DNA of 17,726 bases. It comes from CAIYRG01 sp035318785. Lineage in GTDB: Bacteria; Pseudomonadota; Alphaproteobacteria; Micropepsales; Micropepsaceae. The position numbers and the translations under genes are program-made. Where the stretch lies: NCBI GenBank assembly GCA_035318785.1, contig DATHDZ010000298.1, forward strand, positions 1 through 17,726, written 5' to 3'. The notes under the pieces were generated by a model. The model ran no database searches. It saw only the letters and a program-made list of their open reading frames with translations, and was not told the origin of the DNA. Below are positions 1 through 7,673 of the stretch, piece after piece (the stretch's first letter is position 1; each line of letters begins with the position of its first letter).

Positions 1-200
1 GAAGTTGGTGGCGTTGAGCGCGCCGATCTGGGCCGCGGAGAGAGCGGCGATCTGGGTGTCGTAGAACTCGCCGACATCGGTGGTGCTAAGGCCGCGCAGC
101 TCGGTGACGGACAGGCCCTGAACCTGCGTGGCGTTGAGCGCATGGATCTGGGTGACGCTGAATGTCGAGAAGTTGGTGGCGTTGATCGCGCCGATCTGGG
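1..200 (-). repeat. 24-bp coding repeats with a 168-bp higher-order period
   Basis: The octapeptide repeats are encoded by diverged 24-bp units. Bases 1-32 and 169-200 match at 31 of 32 positions; the only difference is g18 versus t186. The offset is 168 bp, exactly seven 24-bp units. Adjacent units are much less alike, so a seven-unit block was probably duplicated more recently than the single units arose. The copy at 1-32 is cut by the window edge, so the full extent cannot be seen. Confidence 0.75.
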
Positions 201-531
201 TGGCGTTGATTACACCGATATGGGTGACGTCAAAACTATCAAGCTGCGTGCTCGTTAGCGCAGCGAATTGTTGACTGCTGAGAACGAGAAGCTGGGAGGT
301 ACCGAACACCAAGGACGTCTGGAACTGCGGAATTTGCGTCGCAGTAAGACCTCGAACTTGAGTCGCAGAAAGCGCCCCGAGTTGCGTCGCATCGATGACT
401 GCGATGCCGCTCGTGTTGATCGCGCCAACCTGAGTGGAGCTCAATGAAGAGATCTCGGTGGTCGTCAGACCCTGGATTACAGTAGCCGGCAACGCGGCTA
501 TTTGTGCGGGCGAGAGATAAGATATCGACAT
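1..531 (-). CDS. Octapeptide-repeat protein, N-terminal part (runs off left edge)
   Basis: The reading frame starts with ATG at 531 and stays open to base 1, giving 177 residues without a stop, so the C-terminus lies outside the window. A Shine-Dalgarno-like AAGGTGG lies 8 nt before the ATG. After MSISY the visible protein is almost entirely octads of the form L-x-x-T-Q-(I/V)-x-(A/G), for example LSATQVRG, INATQIGA and LNATQVQG: about 21 units with one 6-residue unit near residue 70. There is no signal peptide, no cysteine and no enzymatic motif. The regular aliphatic and Gln/Thr positions suggest a solenoid or beta-rich fold. Similar T-Q-I-x-A-L repeats occur in large uncharacterised proteobacterial proteins, sometimes surface or secreted ones; that link is from memory and the function is unknown. 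The next gene upstream on this strand ends 439 bp away, so it is probably transcribed alone. Confidence 0.8.
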   Translation of the reverse strand, partial: MSISYLSPAQIAALPATVIQGLTTTEISSLSSTQVGAINTSGIAVIDATQLGALSATQVRGLTATQIPQFQTSLVFGTSQLLVLSSQQFAALTSTQLDSFDVTHIGVINATQIGAINATNFSTFSVTQIHALNATQVQGLSVTELRGLSTTDVGEFYDTQIAALSAAQIGALNATNF

Positions 532-671
532 AGTGTCGTCCACCTTTTGAATTCTTCAATATGCGAACAGGCCCTACGTCTACTGACGGGTCCGAACGCA
601 CCCTACGACTGCGCATCCTTATGAAAGGTTACGAAGGCGCGCTTTTTGTGGATCTCAGGTTCGGCGTGTTG

Positions 672-716
672 ACGGAATGGCAGATTCGCCTCGGGCGGAT
701 TGCGTTGTCATTCCGT
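672..716. repeat. Imperfect nested inverted repeat (REP-like or terminator-like hairpin)
   Basis: The outer arms acggaatg (672-679) and cattccgt (709-716) are perfect complements. Nested inside, attcgcc (684-690) pairs with ggcggat (694-700) around a 3-nt loop with one G-U pair. Unpaired bases lie between the two stems and no T-tract follows on either side. It could be a transcription barrier after the cytochrome operon, a REP-like element or an operator. Copy number elsewhere in the genome would decide. Confidence 0.4.
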
Positions 717-810
717 TAATCGTCCGGATGTCGCCTTCCGATCATCAACTGCAGATCGAGCGAAGGTCCGCCAAGACGCAGGGTCGCTGCACGGCGGCGG
801 CTATGCAAGC

Positions 811-834
811 AACAGCATACATATAAACAGCATA
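811..834. repeat. 9-bp direct repeat in an AT-rich patch
   Basis: The sequence aacagcata occurs at 811-819 and 826-834, 15 bp apart start to start, separated by an AT-rich spacer. This is the most AT-rich part of the intergenic stretch. It may be a regulator site or chance; no neighbouring regulator gene supports a specific role. Confidence 0.3.
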
Positions 835-919
835 AGAAGAATTAAGCTGCGACCACGTGCCTGAGGTCCCTACGACTGTGAGATCGCGTCCAAATTGGCG
901 CCCCTCGGCGGAATTTATA

Positions 920-930
920 GGCGCGACGCC
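920..930 (-). terminator. Weak terminator-like stem after the diheme cytochrome gene
   Basis: On the minus strand, about 40 nt past the stop at 971, GGCG-TCG-CGCC forms a 4-bp GC stem with a 3-nt loop. It is followed directly by TATAAATT. The stem is short and the tail is not a clean T-tract, so this is only a candidate for the end of the hydrolase-cytochrome transcript. Confidence 0.22.
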
Positions 931-970
931 GAAGATGGTCTCTTGCATTTCACGGGCGCGCTGCTCCGGA

Positions 971-1933
971 TCAAGGCTCGAGGCTTGCCACATAAGAGGC
1001 GATCGCGATCATGTCGTCCAATTTCAAACCGGCAACGACCTGCTGCATCGGGGCAACGGCCCCCAATCGCTTCTCCTTCTGGATGTCGTAGAGTTGGCGA
1101 ATGATGTAGGAGGGCGAACGCCCGGCGATATGCGGCACATCGCCTTGGCCGTGCAGGTCGGAGCCGTGGCAGGTGATGCATGGCATGGCCCCGCCGGTAA
1201 CGAACGCCTCGCCTTTCCGCAAGCTTCCCTTTGGCACATAGGCGATGAAAGGCGTGCGCGGATCGCGATTCTCGGCGCGCTCCAGATCCTCCGGCACTTC
1301 AATGATGCGGCGGCCGATAGGCTCCATGTCGGTTCCGGGCGATTTGGCCAGCATGCCGCCGGTGACGAAGGTCTTGGGCACCATATCGGCCTCGACAATT
1401 TTTACGAAGGATCCGAGTTTCAGCACGGAAAAATATCTCGCGGCCGTCGCGATCTCTTCTTCCGTCAGGTTCGCAGCGATCTGATTCATCAGGTTCTGCG
1501 GGATGCGCCCGGGCTCGGAGCCCTTGCGGTCGCCTTTCTTGAAGGTGTCGATCTGTTCCTTGATGTAATTTTCGGTCAGCCCCGCGAGCGACGCGTTCTC
1601 GGGCCGTCCGACGCCGCTCGGTTGATGGCAATAAGCGCAGGCGCGGACATTCTGCCGGCCGTTCTTGACGATATCGGGCATCGCCGGATGATCGTTGGGA
1701 TGCCAATCGGGAACCGTGTCGCGGCCCTCGATCTGGGTACGGGTCAAGGCGACGTCACTATCGGGAACATGGAGCAGAGTGCCGTCATCCTTCGGCGCCT
1801 GCGCGCCGGGCGCGGATGGCGGGTTGACCGGATAGGCCCACGATGGAAACTCGTCGGGCGTGGCCAATACCCGCGGAAGGACGATCGGTATAAGGCAAAG
1901 CACAGCCAGCCCTGCAATCACAAACTTGTTCAT
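971..1933 (-). CDS. Exported diheme cytochrome c
   Basis: The 320-residue protein has an N-terminal hydrophobic segment (about residues 4-24) consistent with a Sec signal or membrane anchor. It has two c-type heme sites, C99-A-Y-C102-H103 and C252-I-T-C255-H256. Likely axial methionines are M149 (in QNLMNQIA) and M296 (in APMQQV), each in the C-terminal helix region of its domain, as in cytochrome c4/c553-like proteins. It should act in the periplasm as an electron carrier. The ATG at 1933 is chosen because the signal peptide starts there and a GAGGA-like site lies about 8 nt upstream; an open frame continues to 2062, but that would place 43 polar residues before the signal. It lies 20 bp after the alpha/beta hydrolase gene and is probably cotranscribed, so it may accept electrons linked to that pathway. 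The partner is inferred, not shown. Confidence 0.9.
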   Translation of the reverse strand: MNKFVIAGLAVLCLIPIVLPRVLATPDEFPSWAYPVNPPSAPGAQAPKDDGTLLHVPDSDVALTRTQIEGRDTVPDWHPNDHPAMPDIVKNGRQNVRACAYCHQPSGVGRPENASLAGLTENYIKEQIDTFKKGDRKGSEPGRIPQNLMNQIAANLTEEEIATAARYFSVLKLGSFVKIVEADMVPKTFVTGGMLAKSPGTDMEPIGRRIIEVPEDLERAENRDPRTPFIAYVPKGSLRKGEAFVTGGAMPCITCHGSDLHGQGDVPHIAGRSPSYIIRQLYDIQKEKRLGAVAPMQQVVAGLKLDDMIAIASYVASLEP

Positions 1934-1953
1934 GGATGATCCTCGGCCTGCGA

Positions 1954-3105
1954 TCAGTTCGGATAGCCGAGGCGGAGCATTCCCGACCTCGTTCCGTTGA
2001 CCGATCCGTTCTGCAGCCAGTCGAGCGACGCGCGGAAGAGCAGCATGTGGTTTCGCTCCCACATCGCATTGTGCGACGAGCAGGCAAGGTCGATGAACAC
2101 CTTCTGCGGCGAACCCAGATCGGCGTAGAGCTCGCGCACACGCTCCGTTGCCACCTGCTTGTCGTGTGCGCCCGAAACCATCAGCGTCGGGATCATGGTT
2201 TTGGCGACCACGTCATGGGTCCAGCCCCAGCTCGTGGTCTGCGGGGCGCGCCTCACGCCGGGACCCCAAGTCGCGCCGACGGGATCGGATTGAATCATGT
2301 TCGACCAGACAGATTGCGATGCCGCAGGATCATATTGATCGGGGCAGCCCACCTGCCTATCCCAGTTGGCGTCGAACTCGACGCGCGATTGCGTATTCAT
2401 CGCCACGCCGTCGGCGGGAAGCGCAGGCGGCTTGGCGTTGGCGCTGCGGTTATAGGCGGGCGCCAGCAGCACGAGTTTGGCGATCTTGTCGGGATGCTGC
2501 GCCGCATAGCCGGCAGACCGCGGACCGCCCAGCGACCAGGCGATCAAGCTGACGCGGTCCACATGACGAAGCGACCTCAGATAATCCACCACGGCGCCCA
2601 CATCGTCCCAATCCGAAGCGATCGTGGTCAGCTGATGGGGATAGCTCGGCGCGCAGCGCGCAGCGATGAGGCCGGGCACAAACCCAGCCTGTTGTTCCGG
2701 CGCGAGATTGCAGGGATCGTTCATTGCGGCGGGGCGCGTCGAGCGTCCGTAACCCGTGGTGTCCATCGAAAACACATCGAACCCGGAGCGCGCCAGATAC
2801 GCCATCCAACTATAGTCTTGATACGGAACGTCGAACGCCACTTCGGCGGGCGTTCCTGCGCCGTGCACGAAGAGGACAACGCGATCGGAATTGCCAGCGC
2901 CGCGCGCGACCGTCGCGGCCTTCGCGCGCTCTCGCACATAGATTTGCGCAGGCTGACCGGTCATGGCCGGCACGGTGGATTGCGTACGAACATAATGGTC
3001 GACGGTCAGAAGCTGTTCGCCGTCATCGGCAAGCGCGGCACCGCCCCCGAGAAGCAGCATCGGCAGGCTCATGAGAAACAACCGGATCGGTGCTAGGCGC
3101 CGCAT
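1954..3105 (-). CDS. Exported alpha/beta hydrolase
   Basis: The 383-residue protein begins with a Sec signal peptide (MRRLAPIRLFLMSLP..., ending near ALADD at about residue 28). The alpha/beta-hydrolase fold is shown by the HGAG oxyanion motif (residues 81-84), the nucleophile elbow A-W-S191-L-G-G, an acid candidate D315 in SGAHD and the likely catalytic H345 in CSSHNAM. The elbow has Ala in place of the first Gly of GxSxG. Four cysteines (C132, C151, C254, C342) could form disulfides in the periplasm. It is probably an esterase, lipase-like enzyme or amide/lactone hydrolase; the substrate is unknown. The start at 3105 follows GAGGGG about 3 nt upstream and gives a clean signal peptide; an upstream in-frame start at 3195 would add 30 unlikely residues. 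A diheme cytochrome gene follows by 20 bp. Confidence 0.87.
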   Translation of the reverse strand: MRRLAPIRLFLMSLPMLLLGGGAALADDGEQLLTVDHYVRTQSTVPAMTGQPAQIYVRERAKAATVARGAGNSDRVVLFVHGAGTPAEVAFDVPYQDYSWMAYLARSGFDVFSMDTTGYGRSTRPAAMNDPCNLAPEQQAGFVPGLIAARCAPSYPHQLTTIASDWDDVGAVVDYLRSLRHVDRVSLIAWSLGGPRSAGYAAQHPDKIAKLVLLAPAYNRSANAKPPALPADGVAMNTQSRVEFDANWDRQVGCPDQYDPAASQSVWSNMIQSDPVGATWGPGVRRAPQTTSWGWTHDVVAKTMIPTLMVSGAHDKQVATERVRELYADLGSPQKVFIDLACSSHNAMWERNHMLLFRASLDWLQNGSVNGTRSGMLRLGYPN

Positions 3106-3204
3106 TTTCCCCTCTTTCGCGAAACGGCCAAACCCGCCCGAAATCGCGCTGTCACAAAGCCCCGCGATGATTGCAGAGGCGACGCAAAAACACAAATTTC
3201 ACCG

Positions 3205-4866
3205 CTACACGGCCGCCGTGCCGAAGGCGTGCTCGATCATGCCGCGCGCGATCTCGCGCTCGCCCATGATGACGTTGTCGGCCTTCAGCCTCAGCAGATA
3301 TTCTACTTCATCGTTGGAATGGGCACGCGCCACGATCTGGAGCGCGGGGTTCAACGCGCGTGAACGTTCGACGATCTGGCCTGCTTCGAATCCGTTGGGA
3401 ATTGCGATGATGAGAAGGCGCGCGCCCTTGACGTTCGCCGCCTCCATGACCTCGGGCCGCACCGCGTTGCCCGGCAGCACTTCGATTCCACCCGCGCGCA
3501 GGCTCGTGACCAATTTGTCGGCATCTTCGATGACCAGGAAGGGTTCGTTTCGTTCCTTCAAAGTCTTTCCCACCAGACTTCCCACCCGGCCATAGCCGAC
3601 AAGGACAATGTGGTTGGTGAGTGCTGTGGGATGCAGTTCCGGAGGCGCGTCCACTTCGACGGGCTCGCCCGGAGCATGCACCGGGTGGAAACGACTGACG
3701 AACGAGAACAGGAATGGATTGGCGAGGATCGAGAAGATCGAAGCGCCGAGAATGAGGTCGCGGGCGACCGCGGTCAGGAGGCCGAGCTGGATTCCCAGAT
3801 CCGCGAGAATGAAGGAGAACTCGCCGATCTGCGCCAATCCCACGGAGATGATCAGCGCGGTCTCGAGCGAATAGCCGAGCAAACGCGTGAGCACGAAAGC
3901 GACCCCGGCATTGCCGACAATGACGACCAAGACGGTCGCGGCGAGCGCTCCCGGATCGTTGACCACCACCATCGGATTGAACAGCATGCCGATCGAGACG
4001 AAGAACAGGACCGCGAACGCGTCGCGCAACGGGAGCGATTCTTCGGCGGCGCGCGCGCTGAGGGGCGACTCGCTCAAGATCATGCCGGCAAAGAATGCGC
4101 CCAGCGCGAAGGAGACGCCAAACAGTTCGGCGGCGACAAACGCGACACCCAGCGCCACCGACAGCACCGCAAGGCGAAAGAGCTCGCGCGATCCTGTGTG
4201 CGCGACATAATGCAGTATCCAGGGAATGGCCCGGCGTCCCACCACCAGCATGAACACGATAAAGGCGCCGAATTTGCCGAAGGTCAGGGCCAACGTCTCC
4301 GCCAATTGCGAGCCGCTGAACCCCGCACCTGAATCGCCCGCACCCAAAAGACCGGCAAGCGCCGGGATGAGGACCAGTGCAATCACTGTGATGAAATCCT
4401 GAACGATCAGCCAACCCATGGCGAGCCGGCCGCGTTCCGTGTCGAGGAGTCTGCGGTTTTGCAGCGCGCGCAGCAGCACGACGGTGCTTGCAACCGACAA
4501 AGCAAGACCGAAAACGATCCCCGCGCCGGGCGGAAAGCCGATGAACCAGGCGATGACTGCGCCCAGGCCGGCGGAAATCGCGATCTGGGCCATCACGGCC
4601 GGGATCACGGCCTTGCGCAGCGACAACAAGTCCCGCAGCGAGAAATGCAGGCCGACGCCGAACATCAAAAGGATCACGCCGATATCGGCGAGTTGCAGCG
4701 CCAATCCTGGATCGGCGATAAAGCCGGGCGTGAATGGCCCCACAGCGACGCCGGCCATGAGATAGCCCGCGATAGGCGAGATCCTCAGCCGGTTCGCGAT
4801 CGTGCCGAACACGAATGCAAGCCCGATGCCGATGACGATCATCGCGATGAGAGGCGTCTGGGTCAT
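3205..4866 (-). CDS. ybaL: YbaL/Kef-type monovalent cation/proton antiporter with RCK domain
   Basis: This 553-residue inner-membrane protein belongs to the CPA2 family. Roughly residues 5-395 form an array of hydrophobic helices, including stretches I recognise from E. coli YbaL, such as LADIGVILLMFGVGLHFSL and RDAFAVLFFVSIGMLF. A cytoplasmic RCK/TrkA-N domain follows from about 418, with the nucleotide-binding GYGRVGS loop at 424-430 and the family ending MGEREIARGMIEHAFG. The length matches E. coli YbaL (about 558). The role is predicted as K+(Na+)/H+ antiport or efflux gated by nucleotide. No good Shine-Dalgarno site precedes the ATG at 4866, but the N-terminus aligns with the family. It is transcribed divergently from the NAT gene, and 99 bp separate it from the downstream hydrolase gene, which may be independent. 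Confidence 0.93.
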   Translation of the reverse strand: MTQTPLIAMIVIGIGLAFVFGTIANRLRISPIAGYLMAGVAVGPFTPGFIADPGLALQLADIGVILLMFGVGLHFSLRDLLSLRKAVIPAVMAQIAISAGLGAVIAWFIGFPPGAGIVFGLALSVASTVVLLRALQNRRLLDTERGRLAMGWLIVQDFITVIALVLIPALAGLLGAGDSGAGFSGSQLAETLALTFGKFGAFIVFMLVVGRRAIPWILHYVAHTGSRELFRLAVLSVALGVAFVAAELFGVSFALGAFFAGMILSESPLSARAAEESLPLRDAFAVLFFVSIGMLFNPMVVVNDPGALAATVLVVIVGNAGVAFVLTRLLGYSLETALIISVGLAQIGEFSFILADLGIQLGLLTAVARDLILGASIFSILANPFLFSFVSRFHPVHAPGEPVEVDAPPELHPTALTNHIVLVGYGRVGSLVGKTLKERNEPFLVIEDADKLVTSLRAGGIEVLPGNAVRPEVMEAANVKGARLLIIAIPNGFEAGQIVERSRALNPALQIVARAHSNDEVEYLLRLKADNVIMGEREIARGMIEHAFGTAAV

Positions 4867-4921
4867 TCACTAGGTTTCGCGTGTCCTGCGCGAGGCGGCA
4901 AGGGGCGGAACCGGAATAAGA

Positions 4922-4951
4922 TTGATCCTCTCCGTTCGCTACCCCTAAAAG
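4922..4951 (+). promoter_or_regulatory. Weak candidate promoter for the NAT gene
   Basis: TTGATC (4922-4927) resembles a -35 box. TAAAAG (4946-4951), after an 18-bp spacer, is a poor -10. It lies about 40 bp before the NAT start codon in the divergent gap with ybaL. The boxes are weak, so this is tentative. Confidence 0.22.
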
Positions 4952-4992
4952 CGCATAGCAGGCGTCCATGCGGGGCAGGGGAGCGAAGCGTA

Positions 4993-5805
4993 ATGGACGA
5001 CATCGACCTCGATGCCTATTTCGCGCGCATCTCCTATTCCGGCGGGCGCGAGCCGACGCTCGAGACCTTGCGCGCGATCCATGCGCTTCATCCCGCCGCC
5101 ATCGCCTTCGAGAATCTTGATCCGCTGCTGGGCAGACGGGTGCATCTCGATTCCGCTTCGATCCAGCACAAACTCATCGCGTCGCGTCGCGGCGGCTATT
5201 GTTATGAGTTGAACGGCCTTCTGGCCGGCGTATTGCGGACACTCGGCTTCCGCGTGACGGGCCTTGCGGCCCGCGCGATCTTTGGCCATGCCCCGGGCAC
5301 CACGGCTCGCACCCACATGCTGCTTAAGGTCGAAACGGAAGAGGGGCCGCACATCGCCGATGTGGGCTTTGGCAGCCGCACGCTCAGCGCGCCTCTCAGG
5401 CTGGATCATGAGGGCGAGCAGCCAACTCCGCACGGGGTGTTTCGCCTGATCCGCGACGGCATGCATGTCGAGGAGCAGACCAGGATCGAGGGCGAATGGA
5501 AGAGCCTCTACCGCTTCTCGCTGGAGGAGCAGACGGCCAAGGATTACGAGGTCACCAACTGGTTTCACTCGACCAATCAGGGCTCGCCCTTTACCAACCG
5601 CCTAATGGTGTCGCGCTTCGACGGCGCCCGCCGGATCGGTCTCTTCGACAATCAATTCTCGATCCATCATGCCGAAGGAACGACCGACAGGCGCGCACTT
5701 CAGAGCGCCGAAGATATCGCCGGTATGCTGGAAACGGAGTTCGCGATAGCCTTACCCGAACCTCGGGACGCGCTGTTGAAGATGCTGACGCGCATGATTG
5801 CGTGA
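4993..5805 (+). CDS. nat: Arylamine N-acetyltransferase
   Basis: The 270-residue length is typical for bacterial NAT (about 260-290). The cysteine-protease-like triad is present: C70 in RRGGYCYELN, H108 in ARTHMLL and D123 in IADVGFGS. The N-terminal FENLDPLLGR segment is also family-typical. The enzyme is cytosolic and transfers acetyl (or another acyl) from CoA to arylamines, hydrazines or arylhydroxylamines. The ATG at 4993 is chosen because AGGGGAG lies 9 nt upstream and the next residues match the family start; the frame is open far upstream but runs antisense to ybaL. Its stop is 4 bp from the stop of the convergent amidase gene. A neighbouring amidase could release an arylamine substrate, but that link is inference. 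It is the only plus-strand gene in the left two thirds of the window. Confidence 0.93.
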   Translation: MDDIDLDAYFARISYSGGREPTLETLRAIHALHPAAIAFENLDPLLGRRVHLDSASIQHKLIASRRGGYCYELNGLLAGVLRTLGFRVTGLAARAIFGHAPGTTARTHMLLKVETEEGPHIADVGFGSRTLSAPLRLDHEGEQPTPHGVFRLIRDGMHVEEQTRIEGEWKSLYRFSLEEQTAKDYEVTNWFHSTNQGSPFTNRLMVSRFDGARRIGLFDNQFSIHHAEGTTDRRALQSAEDIAGMLETEFAIALPEPRDALLKMLTRMIA

Positions 5806-5809
5806 CGAT

Positions 5810-7228
5810 TCACGCTGCGAACAGCCGCTCGAGTGCCGCGGCCATCCGGAAGAGTTTCTTGTCCTCACCTTTGCGCGCCATCACCATCAGCCCCACCGGA
5901 AGTTCGCCCTCGCGAGACAGCGGCAAGGAAATCGCGCAAAGGTCGAAGAAATTGGCGAAGGCGGTATTGCGCAGGATCAAGAGGTTCCTGGGCGTGAAGT
6001 TTTCGCTTTTCGAAACGTCCGCGATGGTCGGGGCGACGATCGGCGATGTCGGCAGAACCAAACCGTCGAGGTCTGCAAGACGCGCATCCATCGCAACAGC
6101 AAGCGCCGCACGGTCGCGGACCATGTTCCTATAGTCTGCCGTTGACACCTGACGTCCCAGCTCGATTCGCGCGCGCACATTCGGGTCGTAGTCGGCCTCG
6201 CGCGTCGCCAGCCATTGACGATGGATCGCATAGGATTCGACCGAGGAGAAACTGGCCTTGATGTTGACGCGCGCCATCTCGTCCAGCAGCGGAAGCGCTT
6301 CCTCGGAAAGCCGCACGCCGGCCCGTTTCATGCCATCGACGGCGCTGGCGAAACGCGTTGCCACGGTCTGATCGAGGTCCTTGAGCGGAAGGCCTTGCGC
6401 GATCCCCAAGCGCAATCCAGAAAGCGATGCGGCTTCGAGCGCCCAGGCTTCATCGCCGGCCATCACCGCATCGGCGGCAGCGCAGTCCGTGACATTGCGC
6501 GCAAGGGGCCCGACCGAATCGAGCGTGGTGGAGAGCGGGAACGCGCCTTCGGTCGGGACGCGGAATTTGCTCGGCTTGAATCCGACGATGCCGCAAAGCG
6601 CGGCGGGGATACGGGTCGAACCGGCGGTATCGGTGCCGATGGCGATTTCGCACATCCCGTCCGCCACTGCGACTGCCGCTCCGGAGGACGAGCCGCCCGG
6701 AACGCGTGCGCGGTCCGCCGGATTGCCGGGCGTGCCGTAATGCGGGTTGAGGCCGATGCCGGAGAAAGCGAACTCGACCATGTTGGTCTTGGCCACGATC
6801 ACGCCGCCCGCCGCACGAAGCCGGCGCAGGACCGGTGCGTCGGCCTTGGCGGGCAGTGCATCGGCCAGCAGTTTGGAGCCCGCGCGCGTCGGTTCGCCCG
6901 CAACGTCGAAGAGATCCTTGATGCTGATGATCGCGCCGTCGAGCGGACCGAGCTTGGCGCCGGCGCGGGCCCGCGCATCGGCCGCATCCGCGGCGCTCCG
7001 CGCGGCTTGCGCATATAGGGTCAGGCAGGCGCGGGCGCCCTCGCCCTTAGGGTCAGCAATCCGAGCAAGCGCTTCTTCCAACCGGTCGCGGGAGGAACGC
7101 ATTGGAGCCTTTCTTGCCGGCGCAGAAATTTGTCCCCGCACGAACGATGGCGCGGCGAGAAAAGCTGCGGTCGCGGCGCTGCCGGCGAGCAATCTGCGCC
7201 GGCTCACGCCACTACGCGCTCGGGCCAT
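5810..7228 (-). CDS. Tat-exported amidase (amidase-signature family)
   Basis: The 472-residue protein starts with a twin-arginine signal: SRRRLLAGS (residues 9-17), then an Ala-rich hydrophobic stretch ending near VRGQ at 33. The amidase-signature Ser-cisSer-Lys machinery is visible: K104 in SIKDLFD, the GGSSSG loop at 178-183 and the nucleophile S204 in DTAGSTRIPAA. The family usually has GGS at the last site; here it is AGS, a variant seen in some members. It should hydrolyse a carboxamide or aryl amide in the periplasm; the substrate cannot be told. AGAGGG lies about 6 nt before the ATG at 7228. It is the last gene of the ThDP enzyme-cytochrome-amidase operon, 30 bp after the cytochrome gene. 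Many amidase-signature enzymes are cytosolic, so export points to a periplasmic pathway. Confidence 0.9.
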   Translation of the reverse strand: MARARSGVSRRRLLAGSAATAAFLAAPSFVRGQISAPARKAPMRSSRDRLEEALARIADPKGEGARACLTLYAQAARSAADAADARARAGAKLGPLDGAIISIKDLFDVAGEPTRAGSKLLADALPAKADAPVLRRLRAAGGVIVAKTNMVEFAFSGIGLNPHYGTPGNPADRARVPGGSSSGAAVAVADGMCEIAIGTDTAGSTRIPAALCGIVGFKPSKFRVPTEGAFPLSTTLDSVGPLARNVTDCAAADAVMAGDEAWALEAASLSGLRLGIAQGLPLKDLDQTVATRFASAVDGMKRAGVRLSEEALPLLDEMARVNIKASFSSVESYAIHRQWLATREADYDPNVRARIELGRQVSTADYRNMVRDRAALAVAMDARLADLDGLVLPTSPIVAPTIADVSKSENFTPRNLLILRNTAFANFFDLCAISLPLSREGELPVGLMVMARKGEDKKLFRMAAALERLFAA

Positions 7229-7258
7229 CTTGCCCTCTCTATTGCGCGCGAGGAGCCG

Positions 7259-7654
7259 TTAACGCGCTGGTGTATTTGCCGCGGTGATCTGCTGGCTCAG
7301 AAGCGGGATCGATTTGAAATCCGGTGCTTTCGGGACCGCTTGCAGATAGGCGTAAATGTCGATCAGCTCCTGATCGGAGAGGACCTTCAGGGTGTAAGGC
7401 GGCATGTCGCCGCTCGTCGTGCGCACCCAGGCCTGCAAAGCGGGCCAGGCCAGCGGAACCGGATCGGCGATCCGGGGGCCTTCGCGTCCGCCCTGACCCT
7501 GATGGCCGTGGCATTGGTAGCAGCCGACACGCTCGAAATTCGCCTTGCCCTTCACGGCATCGCCCTGCGGTGCGGCCTGCGCCGCGAAAGCCGCCGAACC
7601 GCCGAATATCGAAGCCGTGGTGATCAGAGCGGCCGTGGAAATTGTCATACGCAT
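7259..7654 (-). CDS. Exported monoheme cytochrome c
   Basis: The 131-residue small class I cytochrome c has a signal peptide (about residues 1-24, ending near AFAAQ). It has one heme site, C45-Y-Q-C48-H49-G, and a likely axial M84 in SGDMPPYT, followed by the terminal helix LSDQELIDIYAYLQAVP. It should be a soluble periplasmic electron carrier or an enzyme subunit. Translation starts at 7654 or 7648; AGGAG lies 10 nt before the first ATG. It sits 19 bp after the ThDP enzyme gene and 30 bp before the amidase gene, so cotranscription is very likely. Small cytochromes in this position are often the electron acceptors of periplasmic dehydrogenases; here the likely partner is the exported ThDP enzyme, which is an inference from gene order. 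Confidence 0.9.
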   Translation of the reverse strand: MRMTISTAALITTASIFGGSAAFAAQAAPQGDAVKGKANFERVGCYQCHGHQGQGGREGPRIADPVPLAWPALQAWVRTTSGDMPPYTLKVLSDQELIDIYAYLQAVPKAPDFKSIPLLSQQITAANTPAR

Positions 7655-7673
7655 CGGTGAATCGCTCCTGTGA

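Larger units (their letters stand above)
532..970. other. Non-coding stretch between the cytochrome gene and the repeat-protein gene
   Basis: This stretch holds no convincing gene. It contains the Shine-Dalgarno region of the repeat gene just upstream of 531, an imperfect hairpin at 672-716, and a short AT-rich patch at about 805-845 with a 9-bp direct repeat. The heptamer ccctacg occurs three times, at 572, 601 and 868; the last two copies share 11 bases, ccctacgactg. A weak terminator-like stem near 920-930 lies just past the cytochrome stop. Promoters for the repeat gene probably lie here, but no strong -35/-10 pair was seen. Confidence 0.6.

Noticed and set aside
745..993. An 82-codon minus-strand frame overlapping the cytochrome 3' end
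   Set aside because: Its first part looks mildly protein-like, but it lacks a well-placed ribosome-binding site, its second half is AT-rich and has non-coding codon use, and no family was recognised.
857..1939. A 360-codon plus-strand open frame opposite the diheme cytochrome gene
   Set aside because: The cytochrome has two heme motifs and a signal peptide in the minus frame. The plus frame has no family features and is an antisense shadow.
1936..3096. A 386-codon plus-strand frame opposite the alpha/beta hydrolase gene
   Set aside because: It is an antisense shadow; the minus frame has a signal peptide and the Ser-Asp-His residues of a hydrolase.
3143..3168. Inverted repeat atcgcg/cgcgat after ybaL as a terminator
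   Set aside because: The stem is only 6 bp with a 14-nt loop and is followed by just two T residues on the minus strand; such short palindromic arms are frequent in GC-rich DNA.
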